Positions 34,885 through 47,240 of a stretch of 64,000 bases of DNA are shown here, in pieces. Every line of letters begins with the position of its first letter. Position 1 is the stretch's first letter. Both the position numbers and the translations under genes were made by a program. Below the pieces are notes generated by a model. It saw only the letters and a program-made list of their open reading frames with translations. It had not been told where the DNA came from and did no database searches. This DNA comes from Sepioteuthis lessoniana (lineage: Eukaryota > Mollusca > Cephalopoda > Myopsida > Loliginidae), in the NCBI GenBank assembly GCA_963585895.1, contig OY757911.1:89825293-89889292 (forward strand), given 5' to 3'.

Positions 34885-35330
34885 GGTTGATTAATTGATT
34901 TTAATACCATGTCAAACCATCTAGGGTTATTTTATGTCTAGAGTTTAGGGAATTGCATTCATTGTACATTTACATTTTTGTGTAGTTTTTTAAAAAGTTT
35001 TTTGCAGTTTTGCTTCAAGTATTCTTAATACAAATAATTAGCACACCATTTTATAGTTTTAAGTATTACAATTGAATACAAATTTTTTTTAAACATATCA
35101 ATTTTATCCACAAACAGAACCCTAAAAATACTACCTACCACTCAAGATCAGATAGAGCCTGGGAGAAATTGCAATGAAGGGTTACTCCACACATCTAGAG
35201 CTCCAGAATGGAAGCCTCACCATCAAATTCAGTTTAGTATCATACCGAAGACATATTTTTTGGTTGTGGTGGTGGTGGTGGGGCATGTGTCTTACTCCTC
35301 TGCATGCTCAAATAAAATGTATTCCAGTTG
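34885..35330 (+). mobile_element. R1 repeat copy, diverged
   Basis: The tail 'accatgtcaaaccatctagg' is altered. The middle 'atcagatagagcctgggag' and the 5' part 'gtatcataccgaagacat' are recognisable. It contains a GGT microsatellite at 35265-35281. Confidence 0.65.
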
Positions 35331-35450
35331 AATGGAACATTGGTTATAAGGTTAGAACAGAAGCAGACATGCAATATTTTGGCCTTCTTAAATCAACACT
35401 ATTTAAAAGGAATGATTGCTTATAGGGACCAAAATGTGTGACCACAGTAT

Positions 35451-35671
35451 TTTTTTTGTTTAATGGCATATCAACCTTTGTGGGTAATTTAATGCCAAAG
35501 CCATCCTTGTAGAAGGACAGTAGTAGTACTATCTAACCAATAATGGGAGGGATAAGAAGTTTATACCTTTCCCAAAAGTCGGAAGGTGAACATAATAGCA
35601 TGACTAGAGTTTGAACATACTAAGATGCTGTAGTCCAGCTCGTTAGCCTACTATGGCATAGAGACCCTCCC
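35451..35671 (-). mobile_element. SINE-A copy
   Basis: The tail is 'ggcatatcaacctttgtggg', the body 'aatgggagggataagaag', and the tRNA head reads backward through 'agagtttgaacat' and 'atggcatagagaccc'. Confidence 0.88.
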
Positions 35672-35939
35672 TCCACAACGTGTTTTTGTTTGGTAATGTG
35701 TTTTAAGTGGAATATGCTGTAATTGCGAAAGAGTTGTTCTAAGGAAAGTATAATAGTGAAATAATCTTTAGGCACAAACAAGAATAAAATAATTTTTTTT
35801 AAAAATGAAAAAGCCACAAAATTTACATTACACAAAGAAAAAGCCAATATCTAAGTGTCTGTTCTTTGACTTGACTCTGAGCTGATTATTTTACTAACAT
35901 AATTCACAGTTAAGCCAAAAAAGAACCCCAGTGCTTGGA

Positions 35940-36168
35940 TTTGGTTGGGTGGTTTGTTATTTAATGGCATAACCTTCTTGGGTTATTCAATGCCAAATCC
36001 ATCCTATTTTTTTTTTTTGAGAAGGAAGTATTTAACCCATAGATGGGAGGATAAGGGGATCCACACCTTTCCCAAGGGTATTTGTCTGAAAGTGAACATA
36101 ATAGCACAACTGGTGTTCGAACTTGCTTACTAGGATTCCGCAGTCTAACGCTTTAACCCCCCCCCCGT
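35940..36168 (-). mobile_element. SINE-A copy
   Basis: The tail 'aatggcataaccttcttggg' is shortened. The body reads 'tttcccaagggtatttgtct'. The B box reversed reads 'ggtgttcgaacttgc', and the head ends in a C run at 36159-36167. Confidence 0.88.
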
Positions 36169-37689
36169 GCATGGAGATATTATATATTTTGCACTTGTCA
36201 TGAAGGAGGGAGGGATAGACTAAGCTAAGTGAAACCTACCCATTTCCATACCCATGCAAGTATGTTTTTACGACACTGGTAAGCAGGTGAATAGGATTAT
36301 TGCAACACCTGTCCCAGTCAACCACTCCACCATACTTCCTTGATTTTGATGAAATACTACAACACTAATGAAATTCTAACAATTGTTTTATTTTTATCAT
36401 TGTTTTTAATCCCATAAAATTTAACTATAATTAAAAAGCAAATATCAAATTTCCATGCCCAGTTATATAGAGGCAGTTAAAGATAATGGAATATAGGGAG
36501 AGTTTATGAATATTAACAAACCCAAGATTTTCTATTGCTTAAATTCTAAAATTTGAAAAAATTTTAAATGTTAAAGAGAAAGTTCTGCAATCTAACATCA
36601 AAGAAAGTCAGGACACTAAAAAGAGGAATTACTTTTATGAAAAGTATTGATTATGATAAAATTTTAAATGATTAAAATACATTCTTTTCAGTAGTTTATC
36701 ATATATACATACATATTATTATATATACACACACACAAATAAAACTATGGAATTTTCATAGGTTTATCTATGTTCATCATCATCATCATCATCATTATTA
36801 TTATTCTTATAGATAGTAGGATCTGAAACAATTTTCTGGACTCAGAGTCCTCATGTAGATATTTACTGATGAGAAAAGACAGTGTAGTTAAATGGTAGCC
36901 ATCTCCTTATCTTCATTAAAAAATCTCAAATTGTATTTGAAACTGAAAGGTGTGAAAATTTCTGTTCAAATGCATCAAATGTTTATTAAAAATAGACGGT
37001 GACCTATTTCTTTCCACTGTGTTACTTATGACTGAGCAAAGTGCCAAGTCTCAAGTGACAGGCTAATTTATAATGAAGGTGAAGGATTCTTTCTAATGAG
37101 ACAAAGTTTAAAATTTACTTCCTTTTAATATAAGAAAAGGAAACAGAACAACAGGAAAAAAAAAAAATAAGCAGTTTTTTGTCTTCAGTTTTTATTTAGG
37201 TTGATAAACTTTTGCCTGGAGAATCTGAGATATAAAAAAAACAATGACCAGAAAACTGAAGGATAATAGAAATGAAAAGCCATGAGGAATAATAGCCATT
37301 TCTAGAGAAATTATCAGCAGTTTTTGTTTTGAAGCCTGGCTTTATTTTATAAAATTTCTTAGTTGTTAAATCTCTATTTTGTGAAAAGCTTTAATGATAA
37401 AAGACTTACAAAAGTTAAAAAAAAATTGATAATGAGAACCATCATTTGAGGCTTGTTTAATATTCAGGTTCATATAGTTTTAAGAATATTTTCTGTACAT
37501 TTTCAGGTAGAACAGGATAGAACTATTCATTAAAATTTATTTTTAAAATCACCAACACCACCCAAGAAAATCTTACCTAAAATCTCACATAGAAAGAGTT
37601 CAATATATATATATATATATTAAACATATCCATTTTAAAATATAGTGACAGAATAGAGGTTAAAAAAATCCAAATGAAGTTATCTAAGT

Positions 37690-37885
37690 TTTGCTTAGTT
37701 TGGCACATATGGAGCTCATCCAGTGGGATTTGAACTCTCTTGTAATTACACCACATGAGGTGCCCTTTTATTTACTAAGATTACTTCAGTTATGGCACAT
37801 ATCCATAAATGTGGAATATTCAATGAGAATGGTTTGTTAGTCTAGCTCACTAACCATTATAACAAATGAGATGCTCTCACAATGA
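37690..37885 (-). mobile_element. Two tRNA-like SINE-D relics
   Basis: At 37705-37765 the reverse strand has a B-box-like 'gagttcaaatcccac' and an A-box relic. At 37820-37880 it has 'tataatggttagtgagctag'. Both are decayed. Confidence 0.4.
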
Positions 37886-40204
37886 CAAATGTGGACAAAT
37901 CCATCAAATCCAGAATGGTAGAATTGATAAATTCTAAAAATTAATGATACAAACATAAAATAAAAAGCCAACTTCAAAAACAGCAAAACCAAGGTTATTG
38001 GCAAATTCAAATGGATAAAATCAATAAAAACAAGCAAAAAGATATTTTTTTTAAATAAAATTTAACATCAGAGAGTACCAATCAGTATATAAAAAATAAA
38101 AAACAACATATAACCAAACCTTCAAATCACCAATATAAAGAATGAAGAGAAATGAATAAACTGACATATACATAGTCATTATAAATCAATAGACAATACC
38201 ACAATCAACATAAAATGAAACAGGATAATTTCACATGCACACACACAAAAAAGCATCACCAAATTTAGCAATATCAGGAAATAAACATTTTCAAGAATCA
38301 CTATAAAATCACAAGACCTAAAAAAACATTTTATCATGAAGTAACTAAAATGTACATCTAGCAAACAGCAAGAAAAAAGAAAATAGTGAAATACTGTTGA
38401 GTAACCAAATTAAGATTTTAAGGGATTATAACTAAAATCTTTCTTGATTTTATAAGAAAAGGAGGAGCAGGGTGGTGTTAGAAAAGCAAAAAATAAAATA
38501 AGATCAATGTTTGTTACAGCATTACAAACATGGTACAAATTGTACATGAAACATAACCATCAAATCTTTCAAATCAAATAATGAAAAGAAAATGCATACC
38601 AATTGCAAAAATAAAGATGTTTTTCTCTTTACAAACATGTATAAATTAGGTGAAAATATCCATCATGCTGAGAAATAAATATAATAAATATTAAGTCTAT
38701 TAAAAAAAACAAAAAAACAAATAAACAACAGCTTTAGACTTAACATCAGAGTATAATGTTAAGTGGAGATCATGAAAACTGCTGTTCTTAATATAAATGG
38801 TTCCAGAAAAATCCATCTGTTTTGACAGAAAAATACTATAAAATATGCACACACAAAGCATGCAAAAAATGATCTAGTAACTTCTTTCTATAGCACCCTA
38901 AAATGTTATGCCATCTCTGAAGATCAAAAAGGAAAAAAATGTTTGATCTAAGATGAAATCAATAAAATTAAGCTACATCATTTGAAAAAAAAAAAATTTT
39001 TTTAAATCAGAAAGAATTCTGGACAAAATTCAGACATAGAGTTAATTACTACAGCAGCTTGCTATTTACTAGAGCAACACCTATATTATCTTAGCTATTG
39101 AACCCTTTAATAGTTCAGAGTTTCTAATCTTTATACATCTATTTCTTATCTAATGCCAAGCCAGATTTTGACTATTTTCTCTTGACTTATTAAGTTAATG
39201 TAACATATCAAAAGAATATTGTTAAAAATAGCCAAAAATCTTTTCCAAGAGAAGCTAATGATTTTATCTATTTAAGTTTAACAATTGAAATTCAAATGGA
39301 ATTTACCATCTTTTAGATAACTAATTACTTAGTATGATGTTTTCAAACTCTAAGACAGAATTAACCATTTCTCAACAAGGATTCAAAACTTCATCTACAA
39401 ATAAGTTCAAAAGATTTTACAAGTTTAATTCTTTCAGTTATAAAATATACTACTTTCGACCTATAATAGTTATATTTTTTGTATGAAATATAAATTCAAA
39501 TGCATCAATTATTAAAGGACAAAGGTAGTATTTTTTAGGCACTACAAACTCCAAACAATCCAAGAGAAACATTTTAATAATTCTTTGTTTTTCATTTTAA
39601 CTACTTTCAAATCAAGAAACATTTTGGAAAAAAAAAACTTTACAGAAACTAATACTAATACTAAATTACCTTCCCAAAGGAGCAGTTTTGACAGAGAGTT
39701 TACTTCATAGGCAAGGGCAAAAGAAGAAAAAATTCCTTGGTCCCTGTGACTACTATCATGCAATCATCTGGTTACTCTGATGGTCCCCTCTAGCACAATG
39801 AAAATGATAGCTCATGGTTGGAATCCCAGGGATTAGGCACACCTTGTTTTGTTTTGTTTTTCTGACTATGTACTGTCTGAAGACAAAGATATCATTGAGG
39901 AAGATAAACAGATACTACACTTTAATCCTAGTCCAAAGGCTGGAAAATGTTGTTGGTTAGCTGTAGACAAGAGTTATTTCATCTTCATACACATTATATT
40001 AAACCCTTTGCTTGTGAAGTTTGACGGAGAGCAGAGAATACACCATCATACACTTGTTGACTAATCTGGATAGTGGAAAAAAAAGGGTCCAAAATTATAC
40101 CAATCTCTAAATATACTTTTTCTTCAACAAGCAGTAAAATTTTTACAGAAATAAAAACATTTGACAAAAGCTAAATAACTAAACAAATTCTGGATGTATT
40201 TCAT

Positions 40205-40236
<32 letters not shown>

Positions 40237-43200
40237 TGGAAAGATTGTTATTAACATGAGAAATCAACAATTCCATTTCAGTGAAAAGTGAAAATTTTAT
40301 ATTTATGCAAATAAACATTTTTAAATACATTTCAAAGATGTAAATAATTGCTAACAAACTTTTTTTAATACTAATCTTAAAAAATAGATATTTAAAATAT
40401 GATTAGTAAATCTCCCATCTTTATTTGGCTTGAAAAATTCAAAAACTTTTTTACTCAAAGAGTGTCTGAAAACCCATGAATGAAAAATGGCCAAACATTT
40501 GAAGCAACCAACCTGTTGCTATGGTAATCATGAAAAAAACAACTGGTAAGCGATATCAAACAAGGAAGACAGAAGTTTTATAAGATAAAATTATTTTAGA
40601 GGAAACAAATCTGATCATTAGTAATGTAAGCATATGAACTGAGATTCACATACTTAATTCCAAGGTCTAATATCTTATTAGTCCTGAGTTATCCATGCAA
40701 CCATGTTTCCATATTCACTCATCCACCATTCTACAATCATTCTTATTCATCAGTTATCATCATGAATTAGTTGAATAATGGCCAGTTATTTTTTTGCTTA
40801 TTCTAAATAAAAACCAAAGGAAAAAAAAAGGTGAATTATCCACAGTAGAGCACTCAATATAAATTGAGGTGTGTCAGTTGTTAAATTGCTTCACACAAAA
40901 TGTTAAAGTGCAGTCAAATGTTCGAGTTTCAGGTTTAGCTTGATTTATCCTAAATAGATAAATTTGGGTTATTTTTCATGAATTAACATTCCATTGAAAA
41001 GTATCCCAATAGAAATGGTGACATGCCAGGAGTGATCATGAAAAAAAATTAAAATAAGTTGTCCATTATGCTTGATAAATTCAGTAACAATTTCATTATC
41101 AATCAAATAATACTGAATTTTCCACATAGAAACACAACATTAATAATACTTTAAGACACTTATTTTACAGTGAAACTTGTTAGAGAAATATTTTTAGTAT
41201 AGCAATACTGAGACTAATTCTCAAACTTTAACCCCCCCCCAAAAAAACAACAAAGTTTTAGAGATCTTTGTACACAATATTAGAAATAGAAGCAAAGAGT
41301 ATTTTCAGCCAACCATGTTAAGTTAGTTAACATGTTTAGATAGATAATCACCTGAGTAGCAAGAAAAAAAAAAAACTCTTGTAGACAGTGTATACAAGAA
41401 GTCATAGCCTTTTACCTTCACTTTATATTAGTGTAAGGCATTTTGATGCTTTCGGAACATTGAATCTGAAGGTAACACAAAATCTAAACCAGAGTAACGA
41501 GTAGAGAATTTCTTCCCATATCAATTATTCCAATAAAAATATATATGAAATAAAAAGGCATTTATGAAAGGAAAACATAGCAAATCTGCTGACTTATACG
41601 TCTACTAGTACTCAACTGAATCCCAATAGTTCAGACCACAAAACTGATGGATAAGCATAACTATTTGTTGTCCATCCTAAATAGATGCTACAGGTCAACA
41701 TTTTAACAAGTATTTCTAAAATATTCAATTCTAGAAAATCTCAAATATTGTGTTAGAAGAAGATAAAAAATTCAGAAAGTTCTAATGTAAGTGAAGCAGG
41801 GAAAAAAGCCATTTTCAACAAGTTTGCAGTCTGGCTTTGGTATTTCATCCTACGTTCATAATAACATGGACGTTTGAGAGATGGAGACCAGTATATAAAA
41901 ATCCAATTTTCCCAAACTTTAGACCATTAAAAAAATCTGGAGAAAATTCTGATATTAAAAAACTATTTTTCCATTATACAGAAATGGAGATGTTTGTATT
42001 TTTTTAGTTATTCTTTTATTAAAAAATGAAAATTTTTTAAAAAATCCAAATATTCCTCCATTTTAAAAATCAATGAAATTTCAACTGATAATTAAAATTT
42101 AAGAATTTCTGTATTTGATTAATAGCCAATTCTTATTTCAGTGGAGAGGGTGTTGAAATATTTTTTCTTTAATACAAACATTTTAAACATTAAGGAATGT
42201 TTATTAATTTTCTTTTAAAGTCACTTGGGGGATAATTTTGTTTTAAAAGATCTCTTAGGAAGGTTGAAATTTAATGAAGTAAAATATTACTTTGACAACT
42301 TTTTAGTTTTAAGATTATATTGTAGAGATATGGTATGTAAAAAGACAAAATTGCAAATTTATATTTTCAAAGAATCTAAATTAAAAAAAAATCAATACTG
42401 GTTTTCTTTCCATTCTTGTCCATGTTTTATGCTATTAAATAACATTTTCATTATCAAGAAATAATCAGTATTCATTGATTATTGTAATTTTAATACATTC
42501 TTGTCAATGAAAGTATAAATTTAGCATGTATGGAGGCTCTGTTATGCAATAATCAACTTATTACTCCAAGAACATTGACAACCTGTCAGTCAATGAAGAA
42601 CCTTTGCAGCTTAAGTTATTGTTCATTGAAGGCATTTCATAGGTTTTAAAAGAAGAATTTTCTTAATATTAAAATTTTTTTTATAAAATCCTTGGAGGTT
42701 TATAAGTCATTCTGTTTAATCAAACATCTAAGTACACATTTTCCCTCAAGTGGGGAAAAAGGGAAGATAACAGATGTTACATCTGTTAATATAAAATGGA
42801 TGATGATTTCAGAATGAATTTTGTGAAAGCAATTTTTCTTCTTTAATCAAGATGGTTATATGATGGTTTTAATGTTCTTTTCAATGATCCAAAAAATTAA
42901 TGACAGTGGAAGGATATTACTTCTGTTTATTTTTAAAAGATGCCTTTAATTAAAACCCTGAAACAATATACTAGTTTAAACTGTTTGGGATAATTATTTG
43001 ATGGTGATAGATACCTCATATTTAAATAAAACTGAGATATTTATAATTTTATGTCCATATAGACAGTCATACTGGAGAAACACTATATGTAGCTGGTGTC
43101 ATCTATCACCTGTAAAATTACAACTATAATCCGATTTAAAATTTGTCTTACATTATCCATCTTTGTTGAACTGTGGTGATATCTAGAAAAAAAAACAAAA

Positions 43201-43386
43201 AAAACACACACACACACAAAAAAAACTGTACCAACTGTATTTTAAGCGAAACATTGGAGTATATATATTACTTACATACACATTTCATGTGTCTTACACT
43301 ATCTTCAGACAGAAATAGGGGAGGAAAAAAAAAAGCCAATCAAGCTTCTATATATTGAGATGTGATAAGATGTTAGTACATGTGAC

Positions 43387-43390
<4 letters not shown>

Positions 43391-43439
<49 letters not shown>
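43391..43439. repeat. (AC)n microsatellite
   Basis: About 24 perfect AC units. Open frames across it encode only CV or TH repeats and are not genes. Confidence 0.97.
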
Positions 43440-43440
<1 letters not shown>

Positions 43441-44720
43441 TAAATTTTTTTTCTGGTATTCTAAAATAAAGGAAATTATTGGATTAATCAGGATAAAGTG
43501 GTGAGTGACAAAGAAATTTGTTAACATGTCTACACTTACACACACAAAGGAGTTGTCTGTTGGTATGTACATGTCAACTTATAACTCTGAAAAGAGATGT
43601 CAATGAGCATTAAAATCGCACATATACTTTAATGTTTATAAGTACAAAATTTATTTTTTTGATTTTTACTGATAAAATGACATAATTCAATAATTTAAAA
43701 AATCAATCAATTCGTGGAATTCTTCAGTTCTCAAAACCTGCCATGTTTAAATATCACATGAATTCCATAGGTGAAATTTGAATTTAATGCTTTTCTGAAA
43801 ATTTTGTAATAATTGTGTGTATGTGTAGTGGGGGGGAGCTGGTTTGTGATATGAAAAATTTTACATTTTTGATTCCTAGCTTCTTTTTATTCTAAGGACA
43901 CTTTTTATTTTTAGCTTCTTTTAGTTGTACCTACCTATAATGTTACAATTTTAGAGGATAAAAAATAACAAAAACTAAATGAAAGCATTGTTTATTGATA
44001 AGTAAAAAAAATGATCTTTTTAAACGAATACTTTTCATATTTTTTAGGACAATATATTAATTTTGAATCAGCGTTAACTCAAAAACTAAAAAAAAAAAAT
44101 TTGACCTAAAAATAAGGAGACAGTCTTATTCTTAGCTTCTTTTTATTGTTACATTTTTATCGGGTAAAAAAGACAATAAAATGAATACATTTTTTATCAC
44201 TAACAGGCAATTAAGAACTGAATTTAAATTTGTTATTTAAAAAATATCTTTAGAAAAATAAAATTATATTTCAAACTACTTGAAATTTAGGGTAAAATTT
44301 TTATCTTAAATGATATTTTGAATTTACTTTTTTTAAAAATTCCTAAAATAAAAGAACATTGTAATATGTGAATCATTAAATTTTTAGAGGGCAAATAAAA
44401 ATTATGAACAAAAAAATTATTCTGTAATTGAGTACTAATTATAAAATAGTTATTGGAGAAAAAAAAAAATGGAAATGTTATAAACCTTTCATCACTATAG
44501 GGTTACATGTTTTACTATATAATCTTAAATGTTAGAAAAATGATAAAATATTTTTGATTTGAATTGATAGGCAAAATCTTTCAACAACAAATAAGGACAT
44601 TTTTAATTCCTAGCTTACTCCTCTCTTCCCCCTTTCTATCTCACTCACTGGCATTCCTAAAATCCTTTTGGTCCAGTCATAGACAAGGTACTTCTGCTGA
44701 GATTATATATATATTTATTT

Positions 44721-45170
44721 GCGTGTGTGCTTTTTGATTAAATTGGACAGACACTTTATGTATGCCTATTCTATCTTTGATTCATCCAAGTCTGCATATG
44801 ACTTAGGGATGGAATGAATTTAGGAAATCACCATAAGTTTCCCCAAGTACTTTTGGGCCCAACTGAAACCACCTTTAAAGGAGCAAATAATCAAATGACA
44901 AACACAATAACAAGTCATATTCATATAAGAGTATGAGGAAGATGTGAGAGGATGAATTTATAGAAGATAAGAATTTTAACTAGAAGTTTAAGGACTGAGA
45001 GGAGGTGAAGTACTTAGGAAACATAGGGCATCTTCCTAAATTCATTTCATCCCAAAGCCAAACGACTCATACACAGAATTGAATGGATTAAAGACAGAAT
45101 AGGCAGACACAAAGTGTATATCCTATTTAATCAAACATCTTTAAAAGAGAAAATGCTGCACACACACAAC
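44721..45170. mobile_element. Fold-back element with ~110-135 bp inverted arms
   Basis: Arms 44721-44827 and 45033-45170 are reverse complements at roughly 75 percent. Landmark pairs: 'atgcctattctatctttgat' against 'attaaagacagaataggca', and 'aatgaatttaggaa' against 'ttcctaaattcattt'. The loop is about 205 bp. No reading frame, so a non-autonomous fold-back or MITE. Confidence 0.85.
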
Positions 45171-45969
45171 ACATTTAAGAACTATTTAATGTTTATTAAA
45201 ACAATTAGCAGAATTAATCTTTTCCCATGAACTTTTTTTCTATAACAGATTTTTGAAAGTTTTTAAATACAATGTTTTAATTTTCTAGCAATAAATGTCA
45301 AACATATCAGAATCAAGATATTGACAAATGTAAATTTGGAATGAAAAACAAGTATGCAAGATTAATTTTACATCACCTCCACCCACAACTTAATGCAATA
45401 TTTTCTTGTCAATAAAACAGGTTTAAAATTCAGAACATTTTAAATTATTGCATTTGTTTCAGTAAAAGAAGGAAGCTTCAGAGAAAAGTCAATGAGTATA
45501 CTTAAGTGATCAAATTCAAAATGTTTTTTCTTCTTGGAAAACAGATAAATTAACTAAATTTATCTTCAAATATTTGGATTAGCAAGACTTTTTTTTTAAG
45601 TTCAGAATTTAATTGCAAATCTTGGACTGAAAATTGCTGAAGGCATCTTAAAGATATCATGCCAAAAATTCAATAAATGGCTCAGTATATATAAAAACAA
45701 TACATATTTCTCCACCTTTTGTACTGTGAGTAAAGAATGTTAATTTGAATGAAGTAAAAAGTGGATACATTCTTTCGTCAACAATAAAACAAAAAAAAAA
45801 AACTTTCAATTTGTATAAAAGTCTTACATGAACATAGGTTGACCAACCCTCTACAATTCTTATTAAATAGAGGGTGATATGAATAGATTTCTTTGCATGT
45901 GGATGGATGATGGGTAGAGATGGAAGTGTCTTATATCCCGATAATTGTTATATATCAATAAAAACAAGT

Positions 45970-46575
45970 AAATATTGATGTACTCAGAACAACATTCTCT
46001 TCTTGGTTGTTTTTAATCACAATGTTTCAACTGTTGTACTCGCTGGCCTTCTTCGGGTCTCTGTCATGATTGATAACCTGGGAATTTCAAACCAAACTCT
46101 TTATTCAAGTCACAGGAGGAAAATGGGTAGATTGTTCTTATTCTACTAACAGTAATTATAGGATATATTGTATCAGTTATTTCTTACTATTCAACTTACC
46201 ATTGAAATTTAATTTTTTCTTGTCTCTTCCCAAGACCAGAATATGACTTTATACATCACCTGACTTGGACATTAAACTCATAACTGCCAAGTAAACAGAT
46301 ATCCATTAATCAACTCTTTTATCTATAAGACTATTGTTCTCTAGGACAGATGAGTAACATCTCAAGGGTGAATTAACTAAGATATCCTTTAATCAGAGAT
46401 GGTGAAAATGACAACATTTTACCCCTGTGCATTGATAGAAGAGCTCAGTTCAAAATTCCCAGATTACCAACTATGACAGACGCCTGAAGAAGGTCAAAGG
46501 GTACAAAGGCCAAACCATAATGACTGTAAAAACAACAAAGATGAAGAAATTAGTCCAAGGATATCAATGTATAAT
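45970..46575. mobile_element. Fold-back element with ~130 bp arms and GAAGAAGG motif
   Basis: Arms 45970-46105 and 46438-46575 are imperfect reverse complements. The left arm has 'ggccttcttcgggtctctgt'; the right has 'gacagacgcctgaagaaggt'. The interior of about 330 bp is unassigned. The same motif occurs in the elements at 25328 and 28481. It lies about 200 bp beyond the stop codon of the ARF-like gene and may fall within its 3' UTR. Confidence 0.85.
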
Positions 46576-46788
46576 AAAGATAACTATTTGTCTCAGAAAT
46601 TCAGACAATGTTAACATTGTAAATATTTCCTCAGGTAAGTAAAAAAAACAAACTGTGGGCAACATTACATATGATTTGTGGATGGTACAAATAATGGCAG
46701 CCCAAACAAATATTTTGGTTTTTCTGCTTTCCTTTCTGATTTTTCTTTTTCCAACATTTAAATTGTTTTTTTTTTTTGATAGTTGTAG

Positions 46789-46953
46789 CTAAAAGTCAGT
46801 GAGTGTAAAAAAATTCTTCACTTTGGAGATTCCTTTTTTGAGCCCTTTAGCAGGAAGTTCCATCCCAATGACAATTTTTTCAGGCTTTTTTGGCACTTGT
46901 GGAATATTCAGTGACTCTCTCAGTTCCTCAGGGCTCATGGCACCTGGCAAATC
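46789..46953 (-). CDS. ARF-like GTPase, exon 4 (C-terminus, residues 282-335)
   Basis: The acceptor on the minus strand is 'cttactgtcag/GAT', phase 0 after the CAG of exon 3. It encodes 54 residues and TAG at 46789-46791. It begins 'DLPGAMSPEELRESL', whose D completes the G4 motif (SKQD, residues 279-282) started in exon 3; DLxxAMSxEEL is the usual ARF/ARL sequence after G4. The G5 'SA' motif of ARFs is not obvious: the corresponding area is 'VIGMELPAKGLKKG'. The end is basic and then hydrophobic ('KVKNFFTLTDF'). The intron upstream holds a retrotransposon and a duplicated 260 bp flank. Confidence 0.9.
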   Translation of the reverse strand, partial: DLPGAMSPEELRESLNIPQVPKKPEKIVIGMELPAKGLKKGISKVKNFFTLTDF

Positions 46954-46978
46954 CTGACAGTAAGTATAAGAAAAAAAA

Positions 46979-47240
46979 TTAAATGTTAGAACAAAATATG
47001 AGAAAAATGTCAATAGTGGTGAAATGAAAATATTGCATGAATGAAAAAGTTCCCAACACTTTTTGAAAACCAGACTGAATACACAATTGGAAACATTTTT
47101 GCTGGAAACTTTTACACAAAGTTTATGATGTATATTTGAAAAAAATGTTAATCAGGGATAAGGGGAAAGTATGAGGACATCATTTTTTGATAAAGTTTTA
47201 ATTAAAAATGAAGGAATAGAGAAAACTGTGTAAAACTGTT
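46979..47240. repeat. 260 bp flank duplication, copy 1
   Basis: Nearly identical to 49194-49450, with about four differences ('atgtcaatag'/'atatcaatag', 'tgctgga'/'tgctaga', 'gaaaaaaat'/'gaaaagaat', T-run length). This copy directly adjoins exon 4 of the ARF-like gene on one side and the LTR end of a retrotransposon on the other. Confidence 0.97.

Larger units (their letters stand above)
36180..44700. other. Repeat-poor AT-rich block with no recognised gene
   Basis: About 8.5 kb with no SINE-A, B, C, R1 or LINE copy that I can see. The only tRNA-like traces are at 37690-37885. It is strongly A-rich on the plus strand from about 37850 to 39100. Small structures include a 21 bp palindrome at 42768-42788 and (AC)n at 43391-43439. 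The open frames are short and low-complexity. Confidence 0.55.

Noticed and set aside
37837..38364. Hydrophobic minus-strand frames suggestive of membrane proteins
   Set aside because: They come from an A-rich plus strand, which gives F, I and L codons on the reverse strand; no start context or splice sites.
39849..40064. 71-codon plus-strand frame as an exon
   Set aside because: Composition is partly protein-like, but no convincing acceptor, donor or homologue could be named.
43348..43572. Open frames across the AC microsatellite
   Set aside because: They encode simple CV or TH repeats from the dinucleotide run, with no splice sites or coding composition.
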